In this document: positions 1-9,337 of the stretch, in pieces
How the letters are laid out: each line of letters opens with the position of its first letter
How positions within the stretch are numbered: position 1 is the stretch's first letter
Assembly: GCF_001982635.1 (NCBI RefSeq)
Contig: NZ_MKFI01000008.1
Location: 62,001-126,000 of the forward strand
Direction of reading: 5' to 3'
Source: Bradyrhizobium mercantei
GTDB taxonomy: Bacteria > Pseudomonadota > Alphaproteobacteria > Rhizobiales > Xanthobacteraceae
DNA length: 64,000 nt
Position numbers and translations under genes: made by a program
Notes under the pieces: model-generated
What the model saw: only the letters and a program-made list of their open reading frames with translations
Databases searched by the model: none
What the model was told of the DNA's origin: nothing

Positions 1-1
1 G

Positions 2-934
2 CGCTTCTTCCAGGCGCTTGGCGGCGCCAGCGGCATGGTGATCAGCCGCGCCATCATCCGCGACCTCTATCCGCGCGAGCGGGTCGGCGCCATGATCAGC
101 CTGGTCGTCGCCGCGCTGATGATCGCGCAGATGGTGAGCCCGCTGACCGGCGGTCTGCTGGAGACGACGTTCGGCTGGCGCGCGATCCTCTATTTCATCA
201 CCGCGGCGTCGCTCGCCGTCACCATCTTCATCGCACTGGCGCTGCCCGAAACCCGCCGCGACCGCGCCGAGAGCTCGAGCTTTCGCGGCGATCTCGGCAA
301 GCTGCTGCGAAGCCGCGCCTTCGTCGGCTATCTGTTGTGCCAGGTGCTGGCGTCGCAGATCATCTTCGCCTTCGCCGGCGGCGGCCCCTACATCGTGGTG
401 ACCCAGATGGGCCGCAGCAGCGCCGAATACGGCGCGTGGTTCGCGATGACCGGGTTCGGCTACTTCGTCGGCAATTTGCTCTGCGTGCGGTTCGCGCCGC
501 GGCATTCCCTCGAGAAGCTGATCTGGTTCGGCCTCGCACTTCAGCTCGGCGGCAGCCTGTTGAACCTGATCTGGAGTTTCACCGGGCTGAACCAGGCCCC
601 GCTCTGGCTGTTCGGCACCCAGATGATCGTGATGATCGCCAACGCCTTCGTGATGGCCAATTCCGCCGCCGGCGCCATCAGCATCCGCCCCGAGGCCGCC
701 GGCACCGCCTCCGGCGCGATGGGCTTCCTGCAGCAGGGCATCGGCTCGCTGATCTCGCAGTTCGGCGCCTATCTCGGCGGCCATTCGACCACGACGCTGC
801 CGCTGACATCGGCGATCTTTGCGATCTCGATCGCCTGCGCCTGCACCATGATCTTCGTGGTGCCGCGGCGGAACGTGGTGGTGAGCGAAGAGCTGATCGC
901 GCAGGCCGAGGAGGATGAGACGGGGATGATGTGA
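2..934 (+). CDS. Bcr/CflA-type MFS multidrug exporter (5' end outside window)
   Basis: This is the 3' part of a major facilitator gene. The reading frame is open from base 2, so the internal Met at 35 is not the start. About 310 residues are visible, roughly TM4 to TM12; family members are about 400 aa, so some 90-100 N-terminal residues lie upstream. The segment 'SRAIIRDLYPRERVGAMIS' followed by 'SPLTGG' and 'FGWRAI' is typical of the Bcr/CflA subgroup of 12-TM drug:proton antiporters in the inner membrane. Many hydrophobic helices follow. The C-terminus is short and acidic (EEDETGMM). It faces ligA tail to tail across a repeat. The substrate cannot be read from the sequence. Confidence 0.88.
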   Translation, partial: RFFQALGGASGMVISRAIIRDLYPRERVGAMISLVVAALMIAQMVSPLTGGLLETTFGWRAILYFITAASLAVTIFIALALPETRRDRAESSSFRGDLGKLLRSRAFVGYLLCQVLASQIIFAFAGGGPYIVVTQMGRSSAEYGAWFAMTGFGYFVGNLLCVRFAPRHSLEKLIWFGLALQLGGSLLNLIWSFTGLNQAPLWLFGTQMIVMIANAFVMANSAAGAISIRPEAAGTASGAMGFLQQGIGSLISQFGAYLGGHSTTTLPLTSAIFAISIACACTMIFVVPRRNVVVSEELIAQAEEDETGMM

Positions 935-964
935 GGAGCGGCGCTCGCGCCCCCACGCTCAACT

Positions 965-1050
965 CGTCATCCCCCGCGAGAGCGGGGGATCCAGTACGCC
1001 GCGGCCTATCCGCTCAACAACGATTGCCTCTGGAATACTGGGTCCCCCGC
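965..1050. repeat. dispersed palindromic repeat between the MFS gene and ligA
   Basis: A tight hairpin (ATCCCCCGC, loop GAGA, GCGGGGGAT at 969-990) is followed by outer arms GGATCCAGTAC and GAATACTGGGTCC. The layout (inner hairpin plus long-range inverted arms) matches the small non-coding repeats seen elsewhere in this window. A related stretch rich in GGCGAAG words continues to about 1130. It lies between two convergent genes and may also act as a transcription barrier, although there is no T-run. Confidence 0.6.
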
Positions 1051-1158
1051 TTGCCGCCTTTGCTAGAGCTTCGGCGAGCCCAGCCCCTTTACCCCGGCGA
1101 AGCCTTGGCGAAGACGGGTCGCGGAGGACGACAGCGGTGAGTGCGGAGGCGCCGCGCC

Positions 1159-3306
1159 CTATTCCCCGATCAGCTTCAGCCACTCGTCTTCGGTGAGCAC
1201 GGTGACGCCGTGCTTCTGGGCATCCGTCAATTTCGAGCCCGCGCCAGGTCCTGCAATTAGGTAGTCTGTCTTCTTTGATACCGAGCTAGCGGCCTTCGCA
1301 CCTAGCCTTTCGGCGTTAGCTTTGGCCTCGTCACGCGTCATCTTTTCCAGCGACCCACTGAAAACCACGGTTTTCCCGGAGATCGCCGAATTGCTCTTCG
1401 GCCTCTCGGCGTCGATGATCTCGTCGAGTTCAGCGGTGAGCCGCTCGACGATGCCGCGATTGTGGCTCTCGCCGAAATAGTCGGCGATGCTCTTGATCAC
1501 GGTGTCGCCGATCTGGTCGAGCGCATCCATCTCGGCGATGGCCTCCTCGTCGCCCTTGGCGACCTTGAGGCAGGCCTCGTGGAACGCATCCCATGAGCCG
1601 TAGCCGCGCGCCAGCGCCAGCGCGGTGGTCTCGCCGACATGGCGCATGCCGAGCGCATAGATGAAGCGCTCCAGCCCGATCCTGCGCCGGCTGTCGATCG
1701 CGGCAAACAGGTTGCGCACCGAGGTTTCGCCGTAGCCCTCGATGTCCTCCAGCTTCAGCTTCGCGTTGCGCTTCGGCAGCGTGAAGATGTCGGCGGGTTC
1801 TTTGACCCAGCCCTCGTCGAAGAAATATTGCAGCTGCTTCACGCCGAGGCCGTCGATGTCGAAGGCCCGTCGCGAGACGAACAGAATGAGGTGCTCGACC
1901 TTCTGGAACGGACAGGCGAACTCGCCGCTGCAGCGCAGCCGCGAGCCTTCCTCGCCGGTCGCGGTCTCCTCGCGCACCACGTCGGTGTGCAGCGGGCATG
2001 GGCACTTCTTCGGGAAATGGAATTCCTTGGCGCTCTTCGGCCGCTTGTCGATCACGACATCGACCACCTGCGGGATCACGTCGCCGGCGCGCTGGATCAC
2101 CACGGTGTCGCCGATCCGGATATCGCGTCCCTCGCGCAGCACCTCGCCCTTGTTGCCGATGCCCTTGATGTAATCCTCGTTGTGCAGCGTGACGTTCTGC
2201 ACGATCACGCCGCCGACACCGACCGGCTCGAGCTTGCCGACCGGCGTGAACGAGCCGGTGCGCCCGACCTGGATCTCGATGTCGCGCAGCACGGTCATGG
2301 CGCGCTCGGCCGGGAATTTGTGCGCGATCGCCCAGCGCGGCGTGCGCGACACGAAGCCGAGCCGCTCCTGCCAGTCGATGCGGTCGACCTTGTAGACGAC
2401 GCCGTCGATGTCGTAGTCGAGCTCGGCGCGCTGCTCCTCGATCTTGCGATGGAAGACGATCAGCTCCTCGACCGAATGGCATAGCCTGGTCAGCGGATTG
2501 GTCTTGAAGCCGCAGCGTTCGAACCAGTGGATCATGCCGGTCTGGGTCTCTTCCGGCATCGCGCTCATCTCGCCCCAGGCATATGCAAAGAAACCGAGCG
2601 GCCGCGAGGCGGTGATACCGGGATCCTTCTGGCGCAGCGAGCCTGCTGCGGAGTTGCGCGGATTGGCGAAAATGGTATCGCCGGCGACCTTCTGCCGCTC
2701 GTTGAGCGCGAGGAACGCCTTCTTGGTCATGTAGACCTCGCCGCGCACCTCGCAGATCTCGGGCACGTTGCGGCCCTTCAGTTTCTGCGGGACGTCTTCC
2801 AGCGTGCGGATGTTGGCGGTGACGTCCTCGCCCTCGGCGCCGTCGCCGCGGGTTGCCGCGGTGACGAGCTCGCCGCCTTCATAGCGCAGCGACATCGAGA
2901 GCCCGTCGATCTTCGGCTCGGCCGAGAAATCGATCTTGTCGTCAGGCAGTTTCAAAAAGCGCGTGATGCGTCCGACGAAGTCGACCACGTCAGCTTCCGC
3001 AAACGCGTTGTCGAGCGACAGCATCGGCAGCGAATGGCGGACCTTCCTGAAGCGTCCCGACGGCGCGGCACCGACCTTCTGCGACGGCGATTCCGCGGTG
3101 ACGAATTCAGGAAAGCGCTTCTCGATCGCGTTGTAACGCTGCCGCAGCGCGTCGTACTCGGCATCGGTAACGCTGGGCGCGTCGTCCTGATAGTAGCGCT
3201 TGTCGTGGCCCTCGAGCTCGAGTGCAAGCCGCATGTGCTCGACCTTGGCCTGCGCCTTGGTAAGCTTGTCGACGTCGACCAGCGCTTTCTTCGCTTTGGT
3301 GGCCAT
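1159..3306 (-). CDS. ligA: NAD-dependent DNA ligase LigA
   Basis: Seals nicks with 3'-OH and 5'-phosphate ends in replication and repair, using NAD+. The protein is 715 aa, slightly longer than the 671 aa of E. coli. An N-terminal Ia/adenylation domain has the catalytic Lys at about 132 in 'EPKIDG'. An OB fold follows, then a four-Cys zinc module around 'KKCPCPLHTD' and 'RCSGEFACP'. Next come HhH repeats ('IGDTVIKSI') and a C-terminal BRCT domain starting near 'GKTVVFSGSLEKM'. All expected domains are present. It is the last gene of the minus-strand cluster, 7 bases after recN, so it is probably co-transcribed. The start gives MATKAKK. Confidence 0.98.
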   Translation of the reverse strand: MATKAKKALVDVDKLTKAQAKVEHMRLALELEGHDKRYYQDDAPSVTDAEYDALRQRYNAIEKRFPEFVTAESPSQKVGAAPSGRFRKVRHSLPMLSLDNAFAEADVVDFVGRITRFLKLPDDKIDFSAEPKIDGLSMSLRYEGGELVTAATRGDGAEGEDVTANIRTLEDVPQKLKGRNVPEICEVRGEVYMTKKAFLALNERQKVAGDTIFANPRNSAAGSLRQKDPGITASRPLGFFAYAWGEMSAMPEETQTGMIHWFERCGFKTNPLTRLCHSVEELIVFHRKIEEQRAELDYDIDGVVYKVDRIDWQERLGFVSRTPRWAIAHKFPAERAMTVLRDIEIQVGRTGSFTPVGKLEPVGVGGVIVQNVTLHNEDYIKGIGNKGEVLREGRDIRIGDTVVIQRAGDVIPQVVDVVIDKRPKSAKEFHFPKKCPCPLHTDVVREETATGEEGSRLRCSGEFACPFQKVEHLILFVSRRAFDIDGLGVKQLQYFFDEGWVKEPADIFTLPKRNAKLKLEDIEGYGETSVRNLFAAIDSRRRIGLERFIYALGMRHVGETTALALARGYGSWDAFHEACLKVAKGDEEAIAEMDALDQIGDTVIKSIADYFGESHNRGIVERLTAELDEIIDAERPKSNSAISGKTVVFSGSLEKMTRDEAKANAERLGAKAASSVSKKTDYLIAGPGAGSKLTDAQKHGVTVLTEDEWLKLIGE

Positions 3307-3313
3307 GGACGAG

Positions 3314-4984
3314 CTAACTCGCCGCCCGCAGCAGGCGTTCCGCGGCGGCCCGCGCCTCGGCCGTGATCTCGGCGCCGGCCAGCATGCGCGCGATCTCCTC
3401 GCGGCGATGGTCGGCTGCGAGCGCGTTGACGCGGGTGGCGACGCGCTTGCCCTTGTCGAGCGCGTCCTTGGAGATCAGAAGATGCTGGCTGGCGCGGGCC
3501 GCGACCTGCGGCGCATGCGTCACCGCCATCACCTGCACCTTGCCGGCGAGACGTGCCAGCCGCGAGCCGATCGCGTCAGCCACCGCGCCGCCGACGCCGG
3601 TGTCGATTTCGTCGAACACCAAGGTCGGCGCCGAGCCGCGATCGGCCAGCACGACCTTCAATGCCAGCAGGAAGCGCGACAGCTCGCCGCCGGAGGCGAC
3701 CTTCATCATCGGTCCAGGCTTGGTGCCCGGATTGGTCTGGACCCAGAACTCGACACGGTCGATGCCCTCCGGCCCCGGCGAGGCGGCATTGGCCTCGACC
3801 TGCGTCATGAATTTCGCGCGCTCGAGCTTGAGCGGCGCGAGCTCGGCATTGACCGCCTTGTTGAGCTTCTCGGCCGCCTTGCTGCGCGCCGCCGACAGCT
3901 TTGCAGCCGCGGCCGCATAACGCTGGTCGGCTTCGGCGGCGGCGGCTTCCAGCTTCTTCAGCCGGTCGGCGCCGGCATCGATCAGCGCGACGTCGCCGGC
4001 GTATTGCGCCGCCAGCGCGGCCAATAAATCCACCGGCGTCGAATATTTGCGCGAGGCGGCGCGCAGCGCGAACAGCCGCTCCTCGATGCGTTCGAGCTCG
4101 GCCGGATCGAAATCGGTTGCCGCCAGCGCAGCGTTGAGGTGCTGGTCGGCCTCCTCCAGCGCGTTGATCGCAATGTCGATCGCCTTGACCGCCGGCTCGA
4201 TCAGCGCGGGCGCATTGGCGGCGCGCCGCTCCAGCCGGCGTACCGCGGCCGACAGCGCCGACACCGGCGAATGCGAGCCGCCGATCGCCTCCTGCGCCTC
4301 GCGCAGATCGGTCGCGACCTTCTCGCCCTGCATCATGGTGGTGCGGCGGTTGGCGAGCTCGGTCTCCTCGCCGTCCTTCGGCGCCAGCGTCTTCAATTCC
4401 TGCGAGGCATGGCGCAGATAGTCGGCCTCGCGCGCGGCGCGCTCCATGCCGGCGCGATGCTCGTCGAGCGCGGTGCCGGCGGTCCGCCTGACGTCCCACA
4501 GCGCTTCCAGCGCCGCGACGTCCTTCTCGTGGCCGGCGAAGGCGTCGAGCAGCCGGCGGTGAGTGGAGGCGTCGACCAGCGCGCGCTCGTCGTGCTGGCC
4601 GTGGATCTCGACCAGCACGGCGCCGACCGCCTTCAGCGTCTGCACGCTGATCGCCTGATCGTTGATGAAGGCGCGGGTGCGGCCGTCGGCGAGCTGCACG
4701 CGGCGCAGAATCATCTCACCGGTGTCGTCGAGGCCGTTCTCGGCAAGGATCCTGGCCGCCGGATGCCCCTTCGGGACATCGAACATGGCGGTGACCTGCC
4801 CCTGCTCGGCGCCGTGGCGCACGAGGCCGGCATCGCCGCGGCCGCCAAGCGCCAGCGCAAAAGCATCGAGCAGGATCGATTTGCCGGCGCCGGTTTCGCC
4901 GGTCAGCACCGCCAAGCCACGGGAAAATTCGATATCAAGCCGTTCGATCAGGACGATGTCACGGATCGACAGACGGGCCAGCAT
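3314..4984 (-). CDS. recN: DNA repair ATPase RecN
   Basis: An SMC-like ATPase that helps repair double-strand breaks. The 556 aa length matches the family. The N-terminal Walker A is 'GETGAGKS' (residues 29-36). The centre is a long Ala/Glu/Arg-rich coiled coil interrupted at the tip. The C-terminal half carries 'ASGGELSRFLLALK' (signature) and 'LVFDEIDTGVGG' (Walker B), then the 'VTHAPQVAA' switch His. Both ATPase halves are intact. The gene follows bamD with a 13-base gap and precedes ligA by 7 bases; the bamD-recN-ligA order is common in Rhizobiales. SOS control is usual in the family, but no LexA box was identified here. Confidence 0.97.
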   Translation of the reverse strand: MLARLSIRDIVLIERLDIEFSRGLAVLTGETGAGKSILLDAFALALGGRGDAGLVRHGAEQGQVTAMFDVPKGHPAARILAENGLDDTGEMILRRVQLADGRTRAFINDQAISVQTLKAVGAVLVEIHGQHDERALVDASTHRRLLDAFAGHEKDVAALEALWDVRRTAGTALDEHRAGMERAAREADYLRHASQELKTLAPKDGEETELANRRTTMMQGEKVATDLREAQEAIGGSHSPVSALSAAVRRLERRAANAPALIEPAVKAIDIAINALEEADQHLNAALAATDFDPAELERIEERLFALRAASRKYSTPVDLLAALAAQYAGDVALIDAGADRLKKLEAAAAEADQRYAAAAAKLSAARSKAAEKLNKAVNAELAPLKLERAKFMTQVEANAASPGPEGIDRVEFWVQTNPGTKPGPMMKVASGGELSRFLLALKVVLADRGSAPTLVFDEIDTGVGGAVADAIGSRLARLAGKVQVMAVTHAPQVAARASQHLLISKDALDKGKRVATRVNALAADHRREEIARMLAGAEITAEARAAAERLLRAAS

Positions 4985-4997
4985 GCGAGGACAATTC

Positions 4998-5906
4998 CTA
5001 GCCGAGACCTATTTTCTTGAAGGTCCTGCTGATCCAGGAACCCTGATTCTCGCTCGGCTCGAGACCGCCGGACTTTACTAGATTATACGCGTCCTTGTAC
5101 CAGCGGCTGTCCGGAAAATTGTGGCCGAGCACCGCGGCGGCGGTCTGCGCCTCGCCGGCGATGCCGATCGCCATATAGGCTTCGGTGAGCCGGTAGAGCG
5201 CCTCTTCGACGTGACGGGTGGTCTGATACTGCGTGACCACGGTCTTGAAGCGATTGATCGCGGCGGTGAAGTCGCGCTTCTCGATGTAATAGCGCCCGAC
5301 CGCCATCTCCTTGCCGGCGAGCTGGTCGCGCGCGGCCTGGATCTTGTTCTTGGCCTGGGTGGCGTATTCGGAGGTCGGATATTTGCGCACCACCTCTTCG
5401 AGCGCCGCGATCGCCTTCTCGGTTCGGCCCTGGTCGCGCGAGATGTCCGGGATCTGGTCGAAATGCGATGCCGCGATCAGGTACTGGGCGTAGGCGGCGT
5501 CCGGGCTGCCGGGATGCAGCGTGACGTAGCGGGTGGCGGAGCCGATGCAGCTGTCATAGTCGCCGGCCTGGTAATACGAATAGGCCGACATCAGCAGCGA
5601 CTTTCGGGCCCAGTCCGAATAGGGATGCTGCCGGTCGACTTCCTCGAACTTCTTCGAGGCGGCCTTCAGGTCCTTCTTCTCGTTCATCATGTACAAGCCC
5701 TCATTGTAGAGCTTGTCCGCGGGCTCATCGACGAACGTGTCGTCCTTGGCCATGAACTTGTCCCACAGCGCGCCGGTGCCGCAGCCTGAGAGCGGCAGGG
5801 CCAGCACGATCAGGCCCGCCGCGAAACGCAGCGTGCGCGCGGCCTTGGTCAGGCCGGAGACGTCAGAAGAATCGCGTGGTTCGAGCGCCATACGCATTGC
5901 CGACAT
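4998..5906 (-). CDS. bamD: outer-membrane assembly lipoprotein BamD (ComL)
   Basis: Essential lipoprotein of the BAM complex that inserts beta-barrel proteins into the outer membrane. The protein is 302 aa. A hydrophobic signal ends in the lipobox 'LPLSGC', with Cys near residue 42. The long N-region before it suggests that translation may start at the internal Met 4 or 6. The mature part consists of TPR-like helical repeats, for example 'ADKLYNEGLYMMNEKKDLKAA' split over two helices, 'YPTSEYATQAKNKIQ' and 'GRYYIEKRDFTAAINRF'. It lies downstream of lpxC after a 245-base gap, in the usual alphaproteobacterial position between lpxC and recN. Confidence 0.96.
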   Translation of the reverse strand: MSAMRMALEPRDSSDVSGLTKAARTLRFAAGLIVLALPLSGCGTGALWDKFMAKDDTFVDEPADKLYNEGLYMMNEKKDLKAASKKFEEVDRQHPYSDWARKSLLMSAYSYYQAGDYDSCIGSATRYVTLHPGSPDAAYAQYLIAASHFDQIPDISRDQGRTEKAIAALEEVVRKYPTSEYATQAKNKIQAARDQLAGKEMAVGRYYIEKRDFTAAINRFKTVVTQYQTTRHVEEALYRLTEAYMAIGIAGEAQTAAAVLGHNFPDSRWYKDAYNLVKSGGLEPSENQGSWISRTFKKIGLG

Positions 5907-6151
5907 GAATTTTAAAACCTGACGCCTTTGATGCGGTTAACGGCGACCCCACTCCACCCATGAACCGCGGTCATGGATGCAATAATTCCCGTGCCATTGG
6001 CTGCCGTCACTCGCAACCGCAGGCCTGTTTAACCGAAAAATGACCGTGGACCAACCGAATACGAAGCCAATCCGCCGGGAATAAGGCGACCCGACGAAGC
6101 TCACAGCCTGCTGTGGTTATTACGGAAATTGGGCCCGACCGCCTGCCGCGA

Positions 6152-7114
6152 TCAGGACACGTCCGGGCCGTAGGCCGGGGCGACCAGACCGCCCACGGTG
6201 CCTGCACCGGCTTCGACATGGCCGCGGACCGGCCGCCGGGCGGTCTCCGCTTCGACCACGCGCCAGGCGCTGCGATCAGCGAGCAGCGCCTTCAGCACCG
6301 CATTGTTGAGCTTGTGACCGCCCCGCTTCGAACGATAGATGCCGAGCAGAGGCAGGCCGGCCAGCGAGAGATCGCCGATCACGTCCAAGACCTTGTGGCG
6401 GACGCACTCGTCGCTGTAGCGCAGGCCTTCGGTGTTGAGCAGCCGGGTCTCGTCGAACACCACCGTGTTGTCGAACGACGCGCCGAGCGCGAAACCGGCG
6501 CTCCAGAGCCGCGCGGTGTCGCTGATGCAGCCGAAGGTACGGGCCCGCGCGACGTCGCGGCGGAAGCTTTCCGGCGACAGGTCGAAGGAGAAGCTCTGAC
6601 GGCCGATCACCGGATTGGCGAAATCGATCTCGACCTCGGCCCGGAACCCGCCGGCGAACGGGCGCAGCTCACCGACGGCCTCGCCGATCTTCACCTGCAC
6701 CGGCTTCACCACCTGGATGAAGCGGCGAACGGCGGGCTGGGTGACGATGCCGGCCTGATCGATGGCGGCGACGAACGCGGCCGAGCTGCCGTCCATGATC
6801 GGAACTTCGGGTCCGTCGACCTCGATCGTGGCGTTGTCGACGCCCATGCCGCGCAGCGCAGCGAGCACGTGTTCGGCGGTGGAGACCAGCGGCCCTTCGC
6901 GGTCACCGAGCACCGTCGAAAATTCGGTAGCGATCACAGCGTCGGCGGTGGCGGTGACTTCACGGTCGGCGCCGTCGAGACCGGTGCGGACAAAAATAAA
7001 ACCCGCGTCGACAGGCGCAGGTCCCAGCGTGAGACTGACAGGAAGACCGGAATGAACGCCTACGCCAGTCACGGTGGCTTGCGACCGAAGCGTTGTCTGA
7101 CGGCTGAACTTCAT
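6152..7114 (-). CDS. lpxC: UDP-3-O-acyl-N-acetylglucosamine deacetylase LpxC
   Basis: Zinc enzyme for the committed step of lipid A synthesis, removing the N-acetyl group of UDP-3-O-acyl-GlcNAc in the cytoplasm. The 320 aa length is normal. Recognisable blocks are 'GVGVHSG' near the N-terminus, 'STAEHVLAALRGMGVDN' (first zinc His), 'RHKVLDVIGDLSLAG' (second His and Asp ligands) and 'GGHKLNNAVLKALL' (C-terminal catalytic His). Residues 'EIDFANPVIGRQ' match the substrate-binding insert. It is the gene after ftsZ, but a 349-base gap with a strong terminator separates them, so it should have its own promoter. Confidence 0.97.
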   Translation of the reverse strand: MKFSRQTTLRSQATVTGVGVHSGLPVSLTLGPAPVDAGFIFVRTGLDGADREVTATADAVIATEFSTVLGDREGPLVSTAEHVLAALRGMGVDNATIEVDGPEVPIMDGSSAAFVAAIDQAGIVTQPAVRRFIQVVKPVQVKIGEAVGELRPFAGGFRAEVEIDFANPVIGRQSFSFDLSPESFRRDVARARTFGCISDTARLWSAGFALGASFDNTVVFDETRLLNTEGLRYSDECVRHKVLDVIGDLSLAGLPLLGIYRSKRGGHKLNNAVLKALLADRSAWRVVEAETARRPVRGHVEAGAGTVGGLVAPAYGPDVS

Positions 7115-7463
7115 TCGATAATGCCCACTACCCGACTTCGCTCAATTCAAGTGGCCAAACTTCCCCAAGGCCGACTCGCTTGAGCTCCCCAAGTCACGGC
7201 AGACCATAGTCACTGCCCTAAACCGCACAACTCACGCTTCTTTACCGATTGTTACCCCATCTCTGCCGCATTCGCGCCCAAGGTTAACCAAATTGCGGCA
7301 GCGAAAACGGCTCTCGGCGGGCCGCCATCCAACCACCGAAAGAATAATTAATCATTCAAAATCAGTTGCTTGTTTGTCCGGCACAATCGCCTGCCCACAG
7401 CAAGGAAAAGGCCCCGGCGGTTCCCCGCCGAGGCCTTGTTCGTGGCCAAGGTTGTAACAAACT
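7115..7463. other. 349-base intergenic region ftsZ-lpxC
   Basis: No gene was found here. It holds the ftsZ terminator (7405-7436) at one end and, toward lpxC, an A+T-richer stretch including GGTTAACC near 7283-7290 and AATAATTAATCATT near 7345. This is the expected place for the lpxC promoter on the minus strand. The TTAACC words resemble CtrA half-sites, but no full TTAA-N7-TTAA box was found. Confidence 0.5.
7405..7436 (-). terminator. intrinsic terminator after ftsZ
   Basis: Read on the minus strand, GGCCTCGGCGG pairs with CCGCCGGGGCC across a 4-base loop (11 pairs, one of them G-U). It is followed at once by TTTTCCTT. It starts 28 bases after the ftsZ stop. This is the clearest rho-independent terminator in the window and should end the dcw transcript before lpxC. 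Confidence 0.85.
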
Positions 7464-9248
7464 TCAGTTTGCCTGCCGGCGCAGGAAGGCCGGGATATCA
7501 AGATGGTCGTCGCCCTGTGGCGCCGGGGCAACAGGCGCCTGGCGGCCATGAGCGTCCAGGCCCTGCGGCGCGGGGCGCTTCGCATATTCCGATACCGGCG
7601 ATTCGTTCGCCGAGATCTGCTGGGCGACGCTGCGGGCGGGCTTGCGCTCGGGCAGCGGCGGCATCGTGGGCATGGCCGGACCGGAGGCGCGGGCCGCGAT
7701 CGGCGGCTCGGTCTCTTCGTCGCGGCGGCCGAGGCCGACATTGGCGAGCCGCTGCAGCAGCGACAGCCGGGTCTTCTGCGGGTGTTCCGCCTCGCCGTCA
7801 CCGCTGGCCTGGCGGATCTCGGCCTGGGCCGGCATCGGCAGATCCTCGAACTTCGGCATCCGCGGGGCACGGACCGGCGACCGCTCCGCCGCCTGCGGGA
7901 TGAAGGTCTCGGGCGGCATCGGCTCGTGATGCTCGGCCTTGGCCGCCTCATGGTCCGGGAACAGCGAGGGCTTCTGGGCGATCGGCCGCACGGTGACGTC
8001 ACCGTAGGAGGCCGGCTGCATCGGCGCCTGGGCAGCCGGTGCGCTGTCCGGGGCCACCGCGGCGGCGATCGCCGCGAGCGCCGCACGCTCGACGGCCGGA
8101 CGGGGCGCGGCGGCCTGCGGTGCAATCGGAGCGACGGTCACGCCGGTCGGCGGTTCCAGCTTCTGGGCGCGCTCGGCCATGCGCTGATTGTCGGCACGCA
8201 GGCGGGCGGTCAGATCGGCCAGCCGGCTCTCCGGCGAACCACCCGGCTGCTGCGCGGGAGCCTGGGCGCGGGACGCGATCGCGGCCTGCTCGATGCCGGT
8301 TGCGACCACCGAGACGCGAATGACGCCGTCGAGCGATTCGTCGAAGGTGGCGCCGACGATGATGTTGGCGTCGGCATCGACCTCTTCGCGGATGCGGGTT
8401 GCGGCTTCGTCGACCTCGAACAGGGTCAGGTCCTTGCCGCCCGTGATCGAGATCAACAGGCCGCGGGCGCCCTTCATCGACGAGTCGTCGATCAGCGGAT
8501 TGGCGATCGCAGCTTCGGCGGCGGTCAGCGCGCGCTTCTCGCCGGTTGCCTCGCCGGTGCCCATCATCGCCTTGCCCATCTCACGCATCACGGCGCGGAC
8601 GTCGGCGAAGTCGAGGTTGATGAGGCCTTCCTTGACCATCAGGTCGGTGATGCAGGCGACGCCCGAATACAGCACCTGGTCGGCCATCGCGAAGGCGTCG
8701 GCGAAGGTGGTCTTCTCGTTGGCGACCCGGAACAGGTTCTGGTTCGGGATGATCAGCAGCGTGTCGACCACCTTGTGGAGCTCGGAAATGCCGTGCTCGG
8801 CGGTGCGCATGCGGCGCTGACCTTCGAAGTGGAACGGCTTCGTCACCACGCCGACGGTGAGGATTCCCATTTCGCGGGCGGCCTTGGCGATCACGGGTGC
8901 AGCGCCCGTGCCGGTGCCGCCGCCCATGCCGGCGGTGACGAACACCATGTTGGCGCCGGTGAGATGATCGCGCAGCTCGTCCATCACCTCCTGCGCGGCC
9001 GCAGCGCCGACATCGGGCTGCGAACCGGCGCCGAGGCCCTGGGTGACCTGGGTGCCCATCTGGATGATGCGCTGCGCCTTCGACATGGTCAGCGCCTGCG
9101 CGTCGGTGTTGGCGACGACGAAGTCGACGCCCTGCAACCCGGCGGTGATCATGTTGTTGACGGCATTACCACCCGCGCCGCCGACGCCGAAGACGGTGAT
9201 CCGCGGTTTCAGCTCGCTGATGTCAGGGGGTGTCAGATTGAGTGCCAT
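7464..9248 (-). CDS. ftsZ: cell division GTPase FtsZ
   Basis: Tubulin homologue that forms the division ring at midcell. The GTPase core shows 'GVGGAGGNAVNNMI', the tubulin signature 'GGGTGTG' (about 109-115) and the T7 region 'NLDFADVRAVM'. At 594 aa it is about 200 aa longer than the minimal protein. The extra length is a Pro/Ala/Gln-rich disordered linker (about 330-575), as is usual in Rhizobiales. It ends in the conserved tail 'DHLDIPAFLRRQAN', the docking peptide for FtsA and other partners. The gene is 89 bases after ftsA and is followed by a strong terminator. Confidence 0.98.
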   Translation of the reverse strand: MALNLTPPDISELKPRITVFGVGGAGGNAVNNMITAGLQGVDFVVANTDAQALTMSKAQRIIQMGTQVTQGLGAGSQPDVGAAAAQEVMDELRDHLTGANMVFVTAGMGGGTGTGAAPVIAKAAREMGILTVGVVTKPFHFEGQRRMRTAEHGISELHKVVDTLLIIPNQNLFRVANEKTTFADAFAMADQVLYSGVACITDLMVKEGLINLDFADVRAVMREMGKAMMGTGEATGEKRALTAAEAAIANPLIDDSSMKGARGLLISITGGKDLTLFEVDEAATRIREEVDADANIIVGATFDESLDGVIRVSVVATGIEQAAIASRAQAPAQQPGGSPESRLADLTARLRADNQRMAERAQKLEPPTGVTVAPIAPQAAAPRPAVERAALAAIAAAVAPDSAPAAQAPMQPASYGDVTVRPIAQKPSLFPDHEAAKAEHHEPMPPETFIPQAAERSPVRAPRMPKFEDLPMPAQAEIRQASGDGEAEHPQKTRLSLLQRLANVGLGRRDEETEPPIAARASGPAMPTMPPLPERKPARSVAQQISANESPVSEYAKRPAPQGLDAHGRQAPVAPAPQGDDHLDIPAFLRRQAN

Positions 9249-9337
9249 GGTTGCCTCTCTCGATTATGCGCGCGTTGGTTCGTCCCGGCCGCTGGCCACG
9301 GGAGCTGGTGAAAATGCAATGAGCCGGGGTGCGGTCA

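Noticed and set aside
7283..7290. GGTTAACC upstream of lpxC as a CtrA box
   Set aside because: Only a half-site; the TTAA-N7-TTAA spacing is not met. CtrA control cannot be claimed from this sequence.
7503..9311. Long open frame on the plus strand (602 codons) opposite ftsZ
   Set aside because: It is the antisense frame of ftsZ in high-GC DNA. Its translation is Arg/Gly/His-rich with no domain, while the minus strand encodes a textbook FtsZ.
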